DNA from: Atriophallophorus winterbourni
Taxonomy: Eukaryota > Platyhelminthes > Trematoda > Plagiorchiida > Microphallidae
Assembly: GCA_013407085.1 (NCBI GenBank)
Contig: JACCGJ010023474.1
Coordinates: 1 to 64,000 of the forward strand
DNA: 64,000 nt
Direction of reading: 5' to 3'
Positions 34,131 to 44,422 of the stretch are shown piece by piece. A program made the translations under genes and the position numbers. Numbering within the stretch: the stretch's first letter is position 1; every line of letters begins with the position of its first letter. The notes under the pieces were generated by a model. It was not told where the DNA came from, searched no databases, and saw only the letters and a program-made list of their open reading frames with translations.

Positions 34131-34505
34131 TATAAATAAGAACTTTCTTTGTTTCGTAAATTTATTTTTACTGTGACAATTATATCTTCACGCGCATCAT
34201 TTCCTTCTTATTTTTTCTGTTATTTTCGTTTTTTAAATCTCTGCTCCATAATTTATCGCATCCTCTTCATTTACGTATTTCGATACAATCTAGCTGAAAC
34301 TTTATTAGTATGTGACATTGCGCAATAAAACTAACTTTCTCACACTTGTAAATTTACCATCTTTTATTAAACGGAAAAATGTTCAAAAATTCCGCTTGAT
34401 AAGGTCATTTTTACAATTTATTTATTCTGTACACATTGATGACCTGATCATGTTTTGCATGCCTTGGTTTACCAAGAATATATTATTTTTATTACTAGGA
34501 TTGAT
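33310..34505 (+). mobile_element. 5'-truncated LINE: C-terminal codons plus long 3' UTR
   Basis: Starts with a short LINE C-terminal tract (FRMRTSTGKFKTLVETL near 33335-33385 and a final SHGIPGF near 33440-33460). The 3' UTR follows from AGTGTCAGGTTACC at 33534 to CATGCCTTGGTTTACCAAGA near 34489, then a T/A tail. This copy shows that the dispersed 0.7-kb repeat is a LINE 3' UTR. A TA dinucleotide tract lies at about 34089-34134. Confidence 0.75.
34089..34134. repeat. TA microsatellite
   Basis: Run of alternating T and A (about 20 units, slightly interrupted) inside a LINE 3' UTR. The other copies have much shorter runs at this place (e.g. 32913-32926). Confidence 0.9.
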
Positions 34506-34739
34506 TCGTAGTTAGCACAGGCGTGCGTACCTGTAAATAGATGATGGGACAAACCTTGATCCCGAAAAATTAGAGAGTTAATGCATGATGCATGTCTAAT
34601 CGAATGTAAGGATGATAGACCGCAGTTAACGTCTACAAAATCGAAAAATTTGAGAAAACGAGCGCAATTTGTGTTTTAAAATTCTCACAATATTTTTTGA
34701 CAGTAAATAGGGTGGAATATGATCCTAAGGGTATAACTC

Positions 34740-34940
34740 CGGAGAAAGCATCTGCCACAGTTTTTACCACGTTTGTACGCATTTATTGTAGCTGCCGAGT
34801 CTAGTTCTGTGGGGACTGAGTTCCACGCGTTTACTACACGGATGATAAAGAAGTTCGTTTTGGATTCCAGCCTGGTATGTTGTTTACTTAAATTGAGACT
34901 GTACCCTCGTTTATCAACCAGAGGATAGAACCGAAAGAAG
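34740..34940 (-). pseudogene. LINE reverse transcriptase C-terminal fragment
   Basis: The minus strand reads LVDKRGYSLNLSKQ, then RLESKTNFFIIRVVNAWNSV and PTELDSAATINAYK, matching the end of LINE RTs (FF..RVVN.WNSLP.E). No upstream RT parts are attached. Confidence 0.7.
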
Positions 34941-35932
34941 TTATCGAATTACAGACATCTTGATTCATCGACAAATTTGAAGGTGTTGTTAAAATTGTGT
35001 TCGCTGAGTTTGTGTAGTTGTTGTTGGACGTTTCGTCATCAAACTAGATGACTTCGGAAGACGTACAGCTGATAATTTCCTCTAGCTTGATTACAAAACG
35101 TCCAACCACAAGCTCGGCAAACACCATCTGACCAGCATCCTCATCCTGAGCTACGCATATTCTCCTCTATCGCTGAACATTTCTAAAGGTTTGTATATGA
35201 TCACAGCTTTGCTGAGTCCTCCTAAGCGAGAAAAGTCCCGATGTTAGGAGACGATTTTTATAGTTGGTGCATAAAAACCCCTCAATCATGCGAGTGACCA
35301 AATTCTGTACATTTATTCATCTGGTAATTCGTCCTCCAAGCCTGAATACATTATTCTAGATGGTGTTATCCACTACTCGATTTGTTACACACTCTAAATG
35401 GAGTAAGTCCCAAAAGATATACCAATTGACTTCTCACTTAACATCATGTGCCCCTAATAAGCATGATATATTTTATCTTATGCGCGCCTACGTATAATCT
35501 AACGCAGTAGTCAAAACACTGGCAAAAAATATTATATATGATAATAATATTGTTGTTAACATCTGTGGCAAATAAAGTGCATTATCTAACATAATTAGCA
35601 CTCAAAAACGGAGTACTTTGCTCGTCAGTTACTTACAGTCTTGTGCAAACTAAACCAAATTAAACTTTATCTCAATTTCTGGAACAAGCTCCCATACTAA
35701 ACATCGTAAATATGTTGAGCATTAAAAGGGAATTAGACGCTAAATGGCCTACCTTATTTCCACACAATTTATAATAAAAAACTTGAAAACAACAACTTCG
35801 CGCAGTACGTTCAACGTGGTTGTATTTCCCACGTTCTGATTGAGTATTACGAAATTTTGCCGAATCTGTGAAAATGCAATCTATATTACCTCCACTACTA
35901 AGATATAAATATCTATTCCATGTATCTTCATC
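34941..35932. other. Stretch with no recognised gene
   Basis: Contains an imperfect inverted repeat around 35025-35107 (GGACGTTTCGTCATCAAACT and its near-complement). No gene recognised. Confidence 0.45.
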
Positions 35933-36888
35933 ATGGCTTACATTACTTTGCCATGCTTAAATGCTGGTTGTAGTAAGCAAGTAGCCAAAGGAATCGAGTG
36001 TTGTACATGCAGACGCTGGGCGAATCAAAAGTGCTCTAGTACACCAAAAGACCATTACACCATATATGCAGTCCATACATGGTTCGAATGGGTCTGCATG
36101 AAATGCAAAGATTTCGCATGAGAGGCTTATCGTAAGCAATTTTCTCAATTACTTGCAACATTGCAGGAACCAACCCAAAGATCTTACGCGCAAGTTGCAG
36201 CCTCGCACACACCAATCTTGCATAAGCCGGCGGATTTACGAAAATCTGCGGAAGGAAGTCAGGGAAAAACTAACAACAATGTTGTTGGTCTGCGTAAGAA
36301 GAACAGCCAGCTAGCTCAAATGTTACTGAGCTCCCCAACAATTAAGAAAACCGATCCGCGTCTTGGTAGTTTAGCGACAATTACTCGAAATTAGCCTAAA
36401 TCCGCAGCGAATTGCGAGCGTTGCAAAAAAGCGCTTTTCCCGAGAAAAGTTTGAAAACCAGGACCAGAAATATTCTGATCCATAACGAGCGAAAGCGTTT
36501 TATACAGGAGACTGAATAACGACGCAGTTTAGATCGCGAATGCGTACAAAATTTATTGCATCTAGCAGACCTCAAGCCCAATATCCAGATAGTTCGGGTA
36601 CATAGAATCGGTCTGTACAGGAGAGGAAACGAACCAAGGCTAATGTTGGTGGAATTCAGAAACCAGAGAGACAGAAACCTGTTTCTCCCCAAAGGCGACC
36701 AAATACATACAAATACAAATGGTTTGTATAGAGTGGTGCTAGATATCCGCCCAGTTTTAGCAAATTATTTTGCGTTCCAGCGTTCGGGTTGCAACGTAGC
36801 AAAACCGGAGAGCAACCCAGATAAGCGCCGATGGAATAACTCCGCAACAGCGGATATTTCAATGAAGAACGCTGAAGTGCTGTTATAA
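35933..36888 (+). pseudogene. LINE ORF1 with PHD-like zinc finger, broken
   Basis: The first frame (35933-36121) reads MAYITLPCLNAGCSKQ, GIECCTCRRWANQKC and WVCMKCKDFA, a Cys-rich PHD-like finger as found in ORF1 of CR1-type LINEs. After a stop the same frame continues (36122-36394) with SYAQVAASHTPILHKP. A later frame (36556-36888) reads VRVHRIGLYRRGNEP, LMLVEFRNQRDRNLFLPKGD and NGLYRVV, the RNA-binding-like second half of ORF1. ORF1 proteins bind LINE RNA. It is followed at 37080 by the tail of ORF2, so nearly all of the endonuclease and RT is missing. Confidence 0.72.
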
Positions 36889-37079
36889 AATATTGGGGAC
36901 GAATCTTGGCTAAGTTGTGAAGCAGCAAACAAAAGCCTCACTTCGTATGCGCTCAACGCTTCTGCATTAAGAACCTCTACACAACACCTTCCAGCGACGT
37001 AGATTCTCCACACAACACTAATTTGGACATACCAAAAACTTGGTAATACCTCGGGTTTTGCATTCGAGGGTTCTCCGAA

Positions 37080-37490
37080 ATACGGCGGGGTACATCGAAA
37101 TGCTGTATAAAGTACGATGCAGTCTACTAGACATTGACCCGCTATGGTTACGCAGAATTCGCCTCAATCTTTTCCTTTTCTTCCGAATCATCAAGAGAAC
37201 CAAGTTAAGATTAGGTCCACAATGCACTTTCAAGATTGTAATCGTTATGTACGACGTAACCGAATGAGGCTATTACATATTCCGCTTACTCGCACTAAAG
37301 TTCGACAAAACTTCTTTTTAATTAGGTATGCACATCTTTGGAATTCTCTTCCACTCCATTTCCGTATGTGAACTTCTACAGGTAAATTTAAAGCACTCGT
37401 AGAATCTCTTACTGCTCCATCGCTATGCGAAATTCTCAAAATAAACACCTCTATAGACAATACATTTTGTCACGGTATTCCTGGTTATTG
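37080..37490 (+). pseudogene. LINE ORF2 C-terminal tail
   Basis: Overlapping frames read RCSLLDIDPLWLRRIRLNLF, then LTRTKVRQNFFLIRYAHLWN and SLPLHFRM, ending near FCHGIPGY at 37470-37490. It directly follows an ORF1 remnant, so the element lost most of ORF2 by deletion or template switching. Confidence 0.78.
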
Positions 37491-38825
37491 AACTAATTGT
37501 AAGTATTTTGTACATTAGCACACGCATAGAACAGTTCACAATGTACAAAATACATTGTATTATTAAGTGTCAGGTTACCTAAGGTCTATGTATGTTGCAT
37601 CAAAACCTGGAACTCGTAGTATATGTATCTATACTTATTGTATCTCTATTGTATCTGTCTAGGCCTGGACAACCTGACAGTATCTCAGCCCACATACAGT
37701 CTCTGTCTGTGCGGCACTTTGACTGGATCAGGCTTGTGCTTTCACTTCAATAGGCTCATTTCACCCACCTTTTGGTTTAAACATAGTTATCCTTAAATAA
37801 ATAAAAAATTGTAACATCTAAAACATTAATTTTTATGATTATCTTTTATAACGCAGCTGTAGTGTCAGGTTACCTAAGGTCTAGGCATGTTTCGTCACAT
37901 TGCTACACTTCTTCATCGTAACAGTGCGTATTATAATCATTTTTACCATATAACCATATCCTTAACCGTGAACTGCTTATATTTAACCCATTTATATATT
38001 GAAATATGGTTTGTCATAATATATTTACTAAAAAAACAAAAAAAGAAAAAAACGCCAAAAATGCAAAAATACTGTTTTTTGATCTTTTTTATCGTTTATA
38101 ATCGATTTACTATTTCTCTTTGATAACCTCTCACCATGATGGTGAAGAGAATATTTTTAATTGTGTTCCAGTGTCTCCGACTCCTAAACCAACTCCGACA
38201 CTGGCCCTTGCTCCTTCCGCATACGACTGATTTTTCTATATGGACCGAAAGCCCTACTGACGAACAGTCTTGGTTTCCCTATTTCCGACAATTCTTCAAC
38301 TTTCTGGATCGTACAACTGGCCCAAACCTCATGCATTTAAACCACAATCTCTCCTCATACCCTCCATTTTCTATATTTTTTCAATTTATTTCGGTTTTTT
38401 ATATACTTTTCTTCAATCACATCCACCAACATTCCCAAGAAGTCAATTTATATATTCATAAAAGAACTTTCTTTAATTCATACATTTATTTTTAATGTGA
38501 CAATTAAATCTTCATGCGCACCATTTCTTTTATAAATTTTTTTCTTTTTTTTCAATCCCTGCTCCAGAATCTATGGGATCCTCTCCATTTGCATAATGAT
38601 GAAATCTAAATGAATCTTTATTACTGTGTGACATTGCGCGAAAAAATTAACTTTCTTACCATTGTAAATTTACCATCCTTATTCAAACGGAAAAATATTC
38701 AAAAATTCCACTTGATAAGGTCACTTTTACAATTTATTTATTTTGTACACATTGATAACGTGATCATGTTTTGCATGCCTTGGTTTACCAAGAATATAGT
38801 ATTATTATTATTATTATTACTATTC
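37491..38825 (+). repeat. LINE 3' UTR family, copy with insertion
   Basis: The phrase AGTGTCAGGTTACCTAAGGT occurs at 37567 and again at 37862. Between them lie a copy of the dispersed short module (37658-37752) and AT-rich sequence, so something was inserted or part was duplicated. From 37862 the 3' UTR runs uninterrupted to CATGCCTTGGTTTACCAAGA near 38792 and an ATT tract (38798-38820). Confidence 0.75.
37658..37752 (+). repeat. Dispersed short module, copy 4 (best preserved)
   Basis: Reads CTAGGCCTGGACAACCTGAC, AGTATCTCAGCCCACATACA, GTCTCTGTCTGTGCGGCACT and GATCAGGCTTGTGCTTTCA. Other copies are at 9221 (+), 16231 (-) and 17177 (+), with a weak one near 20221 (-). Confidence 0.75.
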
Positions 38826-39260
38826 ACAAATGCTTGCAGCGTGCGTAGTAAATGGCTGGAATTAATGCAAAAAGCCTTCAATAGTAAATCTAGGATCCTA
38901 GGTATATCTGAGACGGCTTCAAGATACAGACATTAACCAGTTGATTTTTTTTCGACATATACATCCATCAGATCGGATGGACCAGATGGTAGATACGGAG
39001 GAGGAGCTATAATACTACTACAGCATGGAATTAAATACCAAGACTCTAGCATCAAAATGGACACCTTTGGCATCCGGCTGATCTCGACAATCGTCACAAA
39101 AGGTAAGCTATCTTTTGCGTTGGGCTGCTTATACAGGGCACATGGCGCTTCTGAGAAAGAGGACCAGGAACCTAGGGAACTTCTAACTAGGTTGCTCAGA
39201 ACTGCCTCACGAGTTTATTTAATAAGTGACTTCAACCTACTGGGTATTTACTGAGACACG
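38826..39260 (+). pseudogene. LINE endonuclease fragment
   Basis: Reads FTNACSVRSKWLELM, ILGISETASR, DGRYGGGAIILLQHGIKY, then ELLTRLLRTASRVYLISDFN. This is the apurinic-endonuclease domain of a CR1-like LINE, with the usual GDFN changed to SDFN and a stop after the first 35 codons. Both ends are abrupt. Confidence 0.75.
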
Positions 39261-39802
39261 TAGACGACGTCTGATAGAATTTCCCAGGTATATCTCGATT
39301 GGATGCACTCCAGTGCGCTTCATAAGCACGTATGTGAGAAAACGAAATATATTTTTGTTATTTTCTAGTCTATTTTTGGACCATCATCAGTGTGGTACGC
39401 TGTTGGGCATCGTTGTCACCTGAATAACTAAGTCTTCAATTTTTTAATGGGATGGTAAAGAAACCATTGTGCAATAACTAGAGGGGAATATTTTCCCATA
39501 GTCCCCCATCTTAATAATTTTTCATCAAAGTAGCTTCCAGTAAATTTGATTTTTTATTTGCGTAAAATAAGATGACTTGGATGTATTAATAGAAGTAGTG
39601 GCGCTCAGTATTTGGAAGGATATTATTTTATGATCACCATTAGAAAATTAAGAATTATCTCCAGTTAATTTTGGGGATGGATTCAGTGTGAAAACTTAGT
39701 CAAGAATATCGTCATTTCTAATAGCTTTGATAATAATATTTTTCTATTAATTCTAGCATTCTGATAAATTGTGTAAGATGTATGATGCAAAGATTTGTCA
39801 CT
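39261..39802. other. Stretch with no recognised gene
   Basis: AT-rich flank of the DNA transposon. Nothing recognised. Confidence 0.5.
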
Positions 39803-39804
39803 TA

Positions 39805-39823
39805 CCGTAAATACCCGCGTATA
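39805..39823 (+). repeat. Left terminal inverted repeat
   Basis: Begins CCGTAAATACCCGCG, next to TA at 39803-39804, and matches the complement of 41684-41702 without mismatch over 19 bases. Confidence 0.93.
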
Positions 39824-40200
39824 GGACGATACCATGTATAGGACGCAGTGGATATTTGACCCTAAAAACGATGAAAAAGCATCCTAATTTTAGTCCTTAA
39901 TTTCCCTTATTTTTTATGGATCGGTGAACTTAAGTCAATCACGGTGAACTCCATACAATCGCTATGATCATCGTGTGTGCTGATTGCTGACTCATTCATC
40001 CTGTCAGTCAGCAGATGTCTGTCTAGACTATGTCGACTATCGTGGAAAGTGCACTTCTCATTCTTGGTCGTCATGTCGAATGATTGGATGACATTTTTAA
40101 GGAAAAGTTTCTGCTCCAACAAGAGTCAAATACTACTCCATGATTGGTTGATATTACATTTTCATGATTTTGAAGATACAGTTCATTATTACCCTTCAAC

Positions 40201-41502
40201 ATGACGAAGACAAAACGACAGAGCTATACTTCTAACTTTAAAATGGAAGTGATCAAGTACGCGAAAGTACACGGGAACCGGGCAACTGAGCGGCAATTTG
40301 GTCCGACTGAATGCATGATCAGAAAATGGAGAAAAGCCGAAAGTAACATTAAAGAAATGCGAAAGGTGAAGAGGGCGAACAGAGGCTCGAAGGCTCACCA
40401 CCCTTACCTGGAAAAGGCGCTCATTAAATGGATTCAAGATACGCGTCGAGACAGTCTGGGGGTCAGCACCATTACCGTTCGTTTACAGGCACTAAGATTG
40501 GCGAAAGAGCAGAGCATTGCAGATTTTAAGGCCTCAATGAACTGGTGCAGGAGATTTTTTGGAAGAAATAACCTATCAATAAGACGAAGAACTACCATTA
40601 GTCAGCGACTACCCAGCGACCACGAGGATTTATTAAGGAAATTTCAAAGTTATGTCATCAAGATGCGTCAGAAATACGACTACGACATGAGCCAGATTGG
40701 AAACGCCGATCAGACCTCGCTGACGTTCGACCTGCCATCCGAGACCACAATAAGCATTAAAGGTGCAAGGTCTGTCACTATGCGATCGACTGGAAATGAA
40801 AAGAACCGGTTCACCGTGATGCTGGGGTGTATGGCTGATGGCACGAAGTTACCACCGTACGTCGTCTTCAAGAGGAAAACCATGCCTAAAGACAAGTTCC
40901 CGAGTGGTGTGATAGTCAGGGTGCAAGAACAAGGATGGTTCAATGACAGCTTAATAGACGATTGGCTGAAAACAGTATGGATGAAACGCAAAGGTGGTCT
41001 GGAGAAACAGCGATCGATGCTTGTGTTAGACGCCTTCCGATGCCATACAACTAACAATGTTAAATCAAATTTGAAGTGGCACAATACAGACCTCGTCGTC
41101 ATCCCCGGCGGCATGACCAGTATTCTGCAACCGATGGATGTCGTCGTGAATAAGCCATTCAAAGCAGCATTAAAGCAGAAATGGGCCGAATGGATGATTA
41201 ATGGTGAGCATACTTTCACTAAGTGCGGCAACATGAAAAAAGTTGACATGCCTACGATCTGCCAATGGATAGTAGATACCTGGAAAGAATTGCCAATCAA
41301 GTCCGTGGTGAAGGGATTCAAGAAATGTTCTATCAGCAACATGTTAGACGGCACGGAAGACGATATTCTCTGGATGGACGACCCAGACAACGATGGTGAC
41401 GACGAAAGGGAGGAAGGGCTGGACTATCATGATGATTGCATAACACAACAGGAGTGGGCTGCTTTGTTGAATGAAGACAGTGACGACGAGGATAAATATT
41501 GA
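40201..41502 (+). CDS. Tigger/pogo-family transposase, intact ORF
   Basis: 433 residues from an ATG 398 bases inside the left end. Residues about 8-50 form a helix-turn-helix DNA-binding region (SNFKMEVIKYAKVHG..IRKWRKAE). Residues about 66-130 fit a CENP-B-type second helix-turn-helix (LEKALIKWIQDTR..FGRNNLSIRRRTT). The catalytic core has D170 (GNADQTSL), D277 (LVLDAFRCH) and D313 (LQPMDVVVNKPFK), a DD35D spacing seen in pogo-type enzymes. The C-terminus is strongly acidic (from about 386). Such enzymes bind the terminal repeats, excise the element and insert it at TA. There are no internal stops and all three catalytic acids are present, unlike every other transposon frame in the window. 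Codon use is less AT-biased than its surroundings. It could also be on its way to domestication, but the matched ends argue for a young transposon. Confidence 0.93.
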   Translation: MTKTKRQSYTSNFKMEVIKYAKVHGNRATERQFGPTECMIRKWRKAESNIKEMRKVKRANRGSKAHHPYLEKALIKWIQDTRRDSLGVSTITVRLQALRLAKEQSIADFKASMNWCRRFFGRNNLSIRRRTTISQRLPSDHEDLLRKFQSYVIKMRQKYDYDMSQIGNADQTSLTFDLPSETTISIKGARSVTMRSTGNEKNRFTVMLGCMADGTKLPPYVVFKRKTMPKDKFPSGVIVRVQEQGWFNDSLIDDWLKTVWMKRKGGLEKQRSMLVLDAFRCHTTNNVKSNLKWHNTDLVVIPGGMTSILQPMDVVVNKPFKAALKQKWAEWMINGEHTFTKCGNMKKVDMPTICQWIVDTWKELPIKSVVKGFKKCSISNMLDGTEDDILWMDDPDNDGDDEREEGLDYHDDCITQQEWAALLNEDSDDEDKY

Positions 41503-41553
41503 TAAATATTGTACCGGTTTATAAAATAAATTTTTGATATTATGATAAATGCT

Positions 41554-41626
41554 TAATTTTTATAATAAAAGTATATACCCGCGTTCTATACGCGGGTATT
41601 AACGGTAATTTTTATAATAGAAGTAT
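41554..41626. repeat. Internal TIR-like palindrome between direct repeats
   Basis: A segment TACCCGCGTTCTATACGCGG continuing GTATTAACGGT (41576-41606) is a hairpin containing a second copy of the terminal repeat. It is flanked by near-identical direct repeats TAATTTTTATAATAAAAGTA (41554) and TAATTTTTATAATAGAAGTA (41606). It looks like a duplicated element end or a minimal nested insertion. Confidence 0.75.
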
Positions 41627-41683
41627 CCATGGATAAGACGCACCTGGGTTTTTAGGGCAACTTATGATGAAAAAAGTGCGTCA

Positions 41684-41702
41684 TATACGCGGGTATTTAC
41701 GG
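41684..41702 (-). repeat. Right terminal inverted repeat
   Basis: Ends GCGGGTATTTACGG, next to TA at 41703-41704, and complements 39805-39823. Confidence 0.93.
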
Positions 41703-41704
41703 TA

Positions 41705-42030
41705 GTTGTAATAGGATTGTCCATCATTTCGAAGCTTCCATTTTCCTCAAGCGCTTAACCAGGGTTTTTTTCGACCAACGCAGTGTCACGAATATAATTT
41801 ATTCATCTCTGTGATTCCATTGTGATTGATATCATATTTATGTTCGAGTCTTGATCTAGTCGTGACAGCAGTCTCGTGCGAATATCTTGATATTTCTCTG
41901 ACTAAAAACCACATACAAATATCCGCGATCAAAATTGGTCTTCAGTCATATACCGATCTTAAACCGTTCACATGCTCTGCATACGCCACAAAATCATCAC
42001 AATCTTCCTTGACGAATTTCATGCAATTAT
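41705..42030. other. Stretch with no recognised gene
   Basis: Right flank of the transposon, leading into a LINE 3' UTR. A short plus frame at 41826-42035 has no recognisable domain; it may be the coding tail of that LINE, too decayed to tell. Confidence 0.4.
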
Positions 42031-42560
42031 ATTAAATAAACGTTCATAACGTTCGAAATAACATTCTCTCGCTTCTGGTTTTTTTTCTCCACAGCAAAAT
42101 TCTTAATCCGCACCAAAATGAAACTGGCCCGCAGATCTCAAACTAGTGGAATAAACCACCTTCGCGTAGCGGACAAGAAAATGGCTTATGGTCAGGAAAG
42201 ATCAATCTATTTATAACAATCAAAATGAAAAAGTTTGGAACATCAACAATAGAGATTCTTCGCGCATCTTTGATGGACCTTATCCGTTGATCATCAGTGT
42301 TGCCGAAAACATTCTATTTTTTTTTCAATAGTTGTGTTTTCGTAATATATCAGATCACGTACCGATTACCTGGAAAGAACTTTAAATACCGTTACCTTTA
42401 TATTTATTGAACGTTAAATTCTGCTGAAACAAATGACCTTGAACAAATTGTTTTTGCAAATGTACATACTATAATCTGATTGTACTAAGCTTTTGGAAAT
42501 TATTGATCATGTTTAACATGCCTTGGATTTCGAAGAATGAAATTTATTTATTTTTTTTTT
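42031..42560 (+). repeat. LINE 3' UTR, uninterrupted sister of 26166-28365
   Basis: Shares AAATAAACGTTCATAACGTT, TTCTTAATCCGCACC, TAGTGGAATAAACCACCTTC, GGTCAGGAAAGATCAAT and TTGATCATGTTTAACATGCC with the split 3' UTR at 26175-26270 plus 27927-28365. Ends in T/A-rich sequence near 42545-42565. Confidence 0.85.
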
Positions 42561-43270
42561 TAATAAACAAAGAAGACATTTCACAAAAAATTTCCTTTAC
42601 CAAATGTACAATCTGATAAAAAGTAAATAAAAATGAGCATTTTGCAAAATAAAGTTGAGAAACTTCTCATGTTTCAACGTGCCCAGTTTTTTCAGCAGCA
42701 CTCACGTTTTTCGACCATGAAATGCGTTGTTGAGGTCGGATTGAAAAATATCTTTGAATCTCATGCACCCAGATTCGAAAACAAAACCGCTTTCTGGGTC
42801 GTAATTGAATTCGGGGAAACTGTTGATGATTTCATCCACCGCTGGGTTTTGTACATCAGTCGTCTTGTATTAGGATGTGGCACACAGATTTTTCAATAGT
42901 GTCTGGATCAAACGGCCTTGAGCTCTTTCGAACAAGCGTTGCTGTTGCTGAAGTATTGATTTCAATTCATCTGCTGTGATTGACTTTTCGTATTTCGGGG
43001 TTCTTTTCTTCCCGTCGCCAAATTGTTATAATGGATGTATCGAGGATATTGCAACAGACACTTTCGTTGCGTTTTATCAATCAATGCTTTGTCCTTTACC
43101 AACCAGACAGAAAGCAGAACAAGACCGGAATGAAACGTTGACCAGGAGTCCAAGGTTCAAGCGCCATGTGTGTGCATTTCGAACGTGGACATGGTTTGTA
43201 TTTATATGACAACAACAGAGTGAATATGTGAGGGTACACCTTAATGGTGGAAATGTGCATAGTGGCAAAA
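42561..43270. other. Stretch downstream of the BEL/Pao copy, unrecognised
   Basis: Should correspond to the later pol part of the minus-strand BEL/Pao element, but no RNase H or integrase motif could be read. The plus frame at 42633-42899 has no recognisable domain. Confidence 0.4.
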
Positions 43271-43989
43271 ACGGAAGTTAGTTGTCCGGACTTACTTTAC
43301 TCAACACTTCTTTTCTATTGCAGGACCACTTGACCAGTTGGAATCCACCCTGAGCAAGAAGTTCAGGCAAGTATGTAAGGATGACCTTTTCGTGTTCGAC
43401 CGAACACGTGGAACCGAGGAAATCATCGAAGTAAAACTGCTTCCATAAACCTTCCTCTATTCTATAAACCAAACTCTTACTGTGATCCCTAAATGTCTTC
43501 CTTAGCGCATAGTTGGCGCAGAACGGAGAGTATTTCGCTCAGATCGGATGCACGTTTCATTCATAGACGTCAGGCTCTGCGTTGGGCTTATCGTCCTTAC
43601 ACCAAAGCGTGCTGAATGCCCAATAATCCCTTTCGGGCAATCGAACTTGCAAGAACATATCTTTGATATCAGCACATAAAGCTATTGAGTACCGGCAAAA
43701 CCTGTGAAGGACCCCGGTGAGCCTGTAGTAGCATGTAATTTAGGGAAGTTTCTTCAAATTTCGCTGCGCAGTCAAAAACGATTCGCAACTTCTCTGGCTT
43801 TTTTGGATTTATCACAGGGTGGTGAGGTAAAAACCATCGTTTAATACCGGGATCGCAACGTCGTTAATGACCCTTTTCAAGATGAGCCTGCATTGTGGCG
43901 ACATAACGGACTTGAAGAGTTTCATCTTTCATCAGCTTACGGCCTAAGTTGTTTAGCCTTATTCGCGCCAATGGATATTTGTTTAGCAT

Positions 43990-44190
43990 ATTTATATTAT
44001 ACATTGATAATTTTTTTCTTACCTACTGTATAATAATTTCCCTTATTGAACGGGAAAAAATGTTTAAAAATCCCGCTTACTTCGGTCACTTGCACTGTAC
44101 TATTTTCTTTTGCTGTTCAAATTTTGATAAACTGATCATGTATTGCATGCCTTGAATATCCAAGAAAATATAAAATATTATTATGTCGTG
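43990..44190 (+). repeat. LINE 3' UTR end inserted in the BEL/Pao copy
   Basis: Sequence from GATAATTTTTTTCTTACCTA to CATGCCTTGAATATCCAAGA is nearly the same as 29125-29290. It interrupts the BEL/Pao pol between its RT N-terminus and core, in the opposite orientation. The tail is a short AT-rich run. A 5'-truncated LINE insertion later than the BEL/Pao element. Confidence 0.8.
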
Positions 44191-44422
44191 TAACGTAGAT
44201 CTCTATGGCACCCCTATTTCGTAATTGTCATCAATCAGCTGAAGTAAGGACTCCACTGAGTTATGGGCCTTGATGTCCTCGGGTGAAGGTTGGGGCTCCT
44301 CAGAGTCTCCTGGGTCTGAAAATTCTAACTCTTATAACCGGGCCAGCATTGTCTCGACGCTCCACTCTTCTCGCAATATTACGTTGACGCGATGACATGC
44401 CTTGTTGACCAGTTGGTTCTCC

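Larger units (their letters stand above)
39803..41704 (+). mobile_element. Complete pogo/Tigger-like DNA transposon
   Basis: Terminal inverted repeats TACCGTAAATACCCGCGTAT at 39803 and its complement at 41685-41704 include the flanking TA target duplication. The element proper is 39805-41702, about 1.9 kb. Within it lies one uninterrupted transposase gene (40201-41502). Further shared words inside both ends (GACGCA) suggest sub-terminal binding sites. A second TIR-like palindrome sits at 41576-41608. Size, TA target and transposase type fit the pogo/Tigger branch of Tc1/mariner. Confidence 0.93.

Noticed and set aside
35025..35107. Imperfect inverted repeat as a DNA transposon end or ribozyme
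   Set aside because: Only about 20 bases pair, with mismatches, and no transposase or conserved core accompanies it.
40710..41390. 226-codon minus-strand frame opposite the transposase
   Set aside because: Shadow of the intact plus-strand transposase; no domain.
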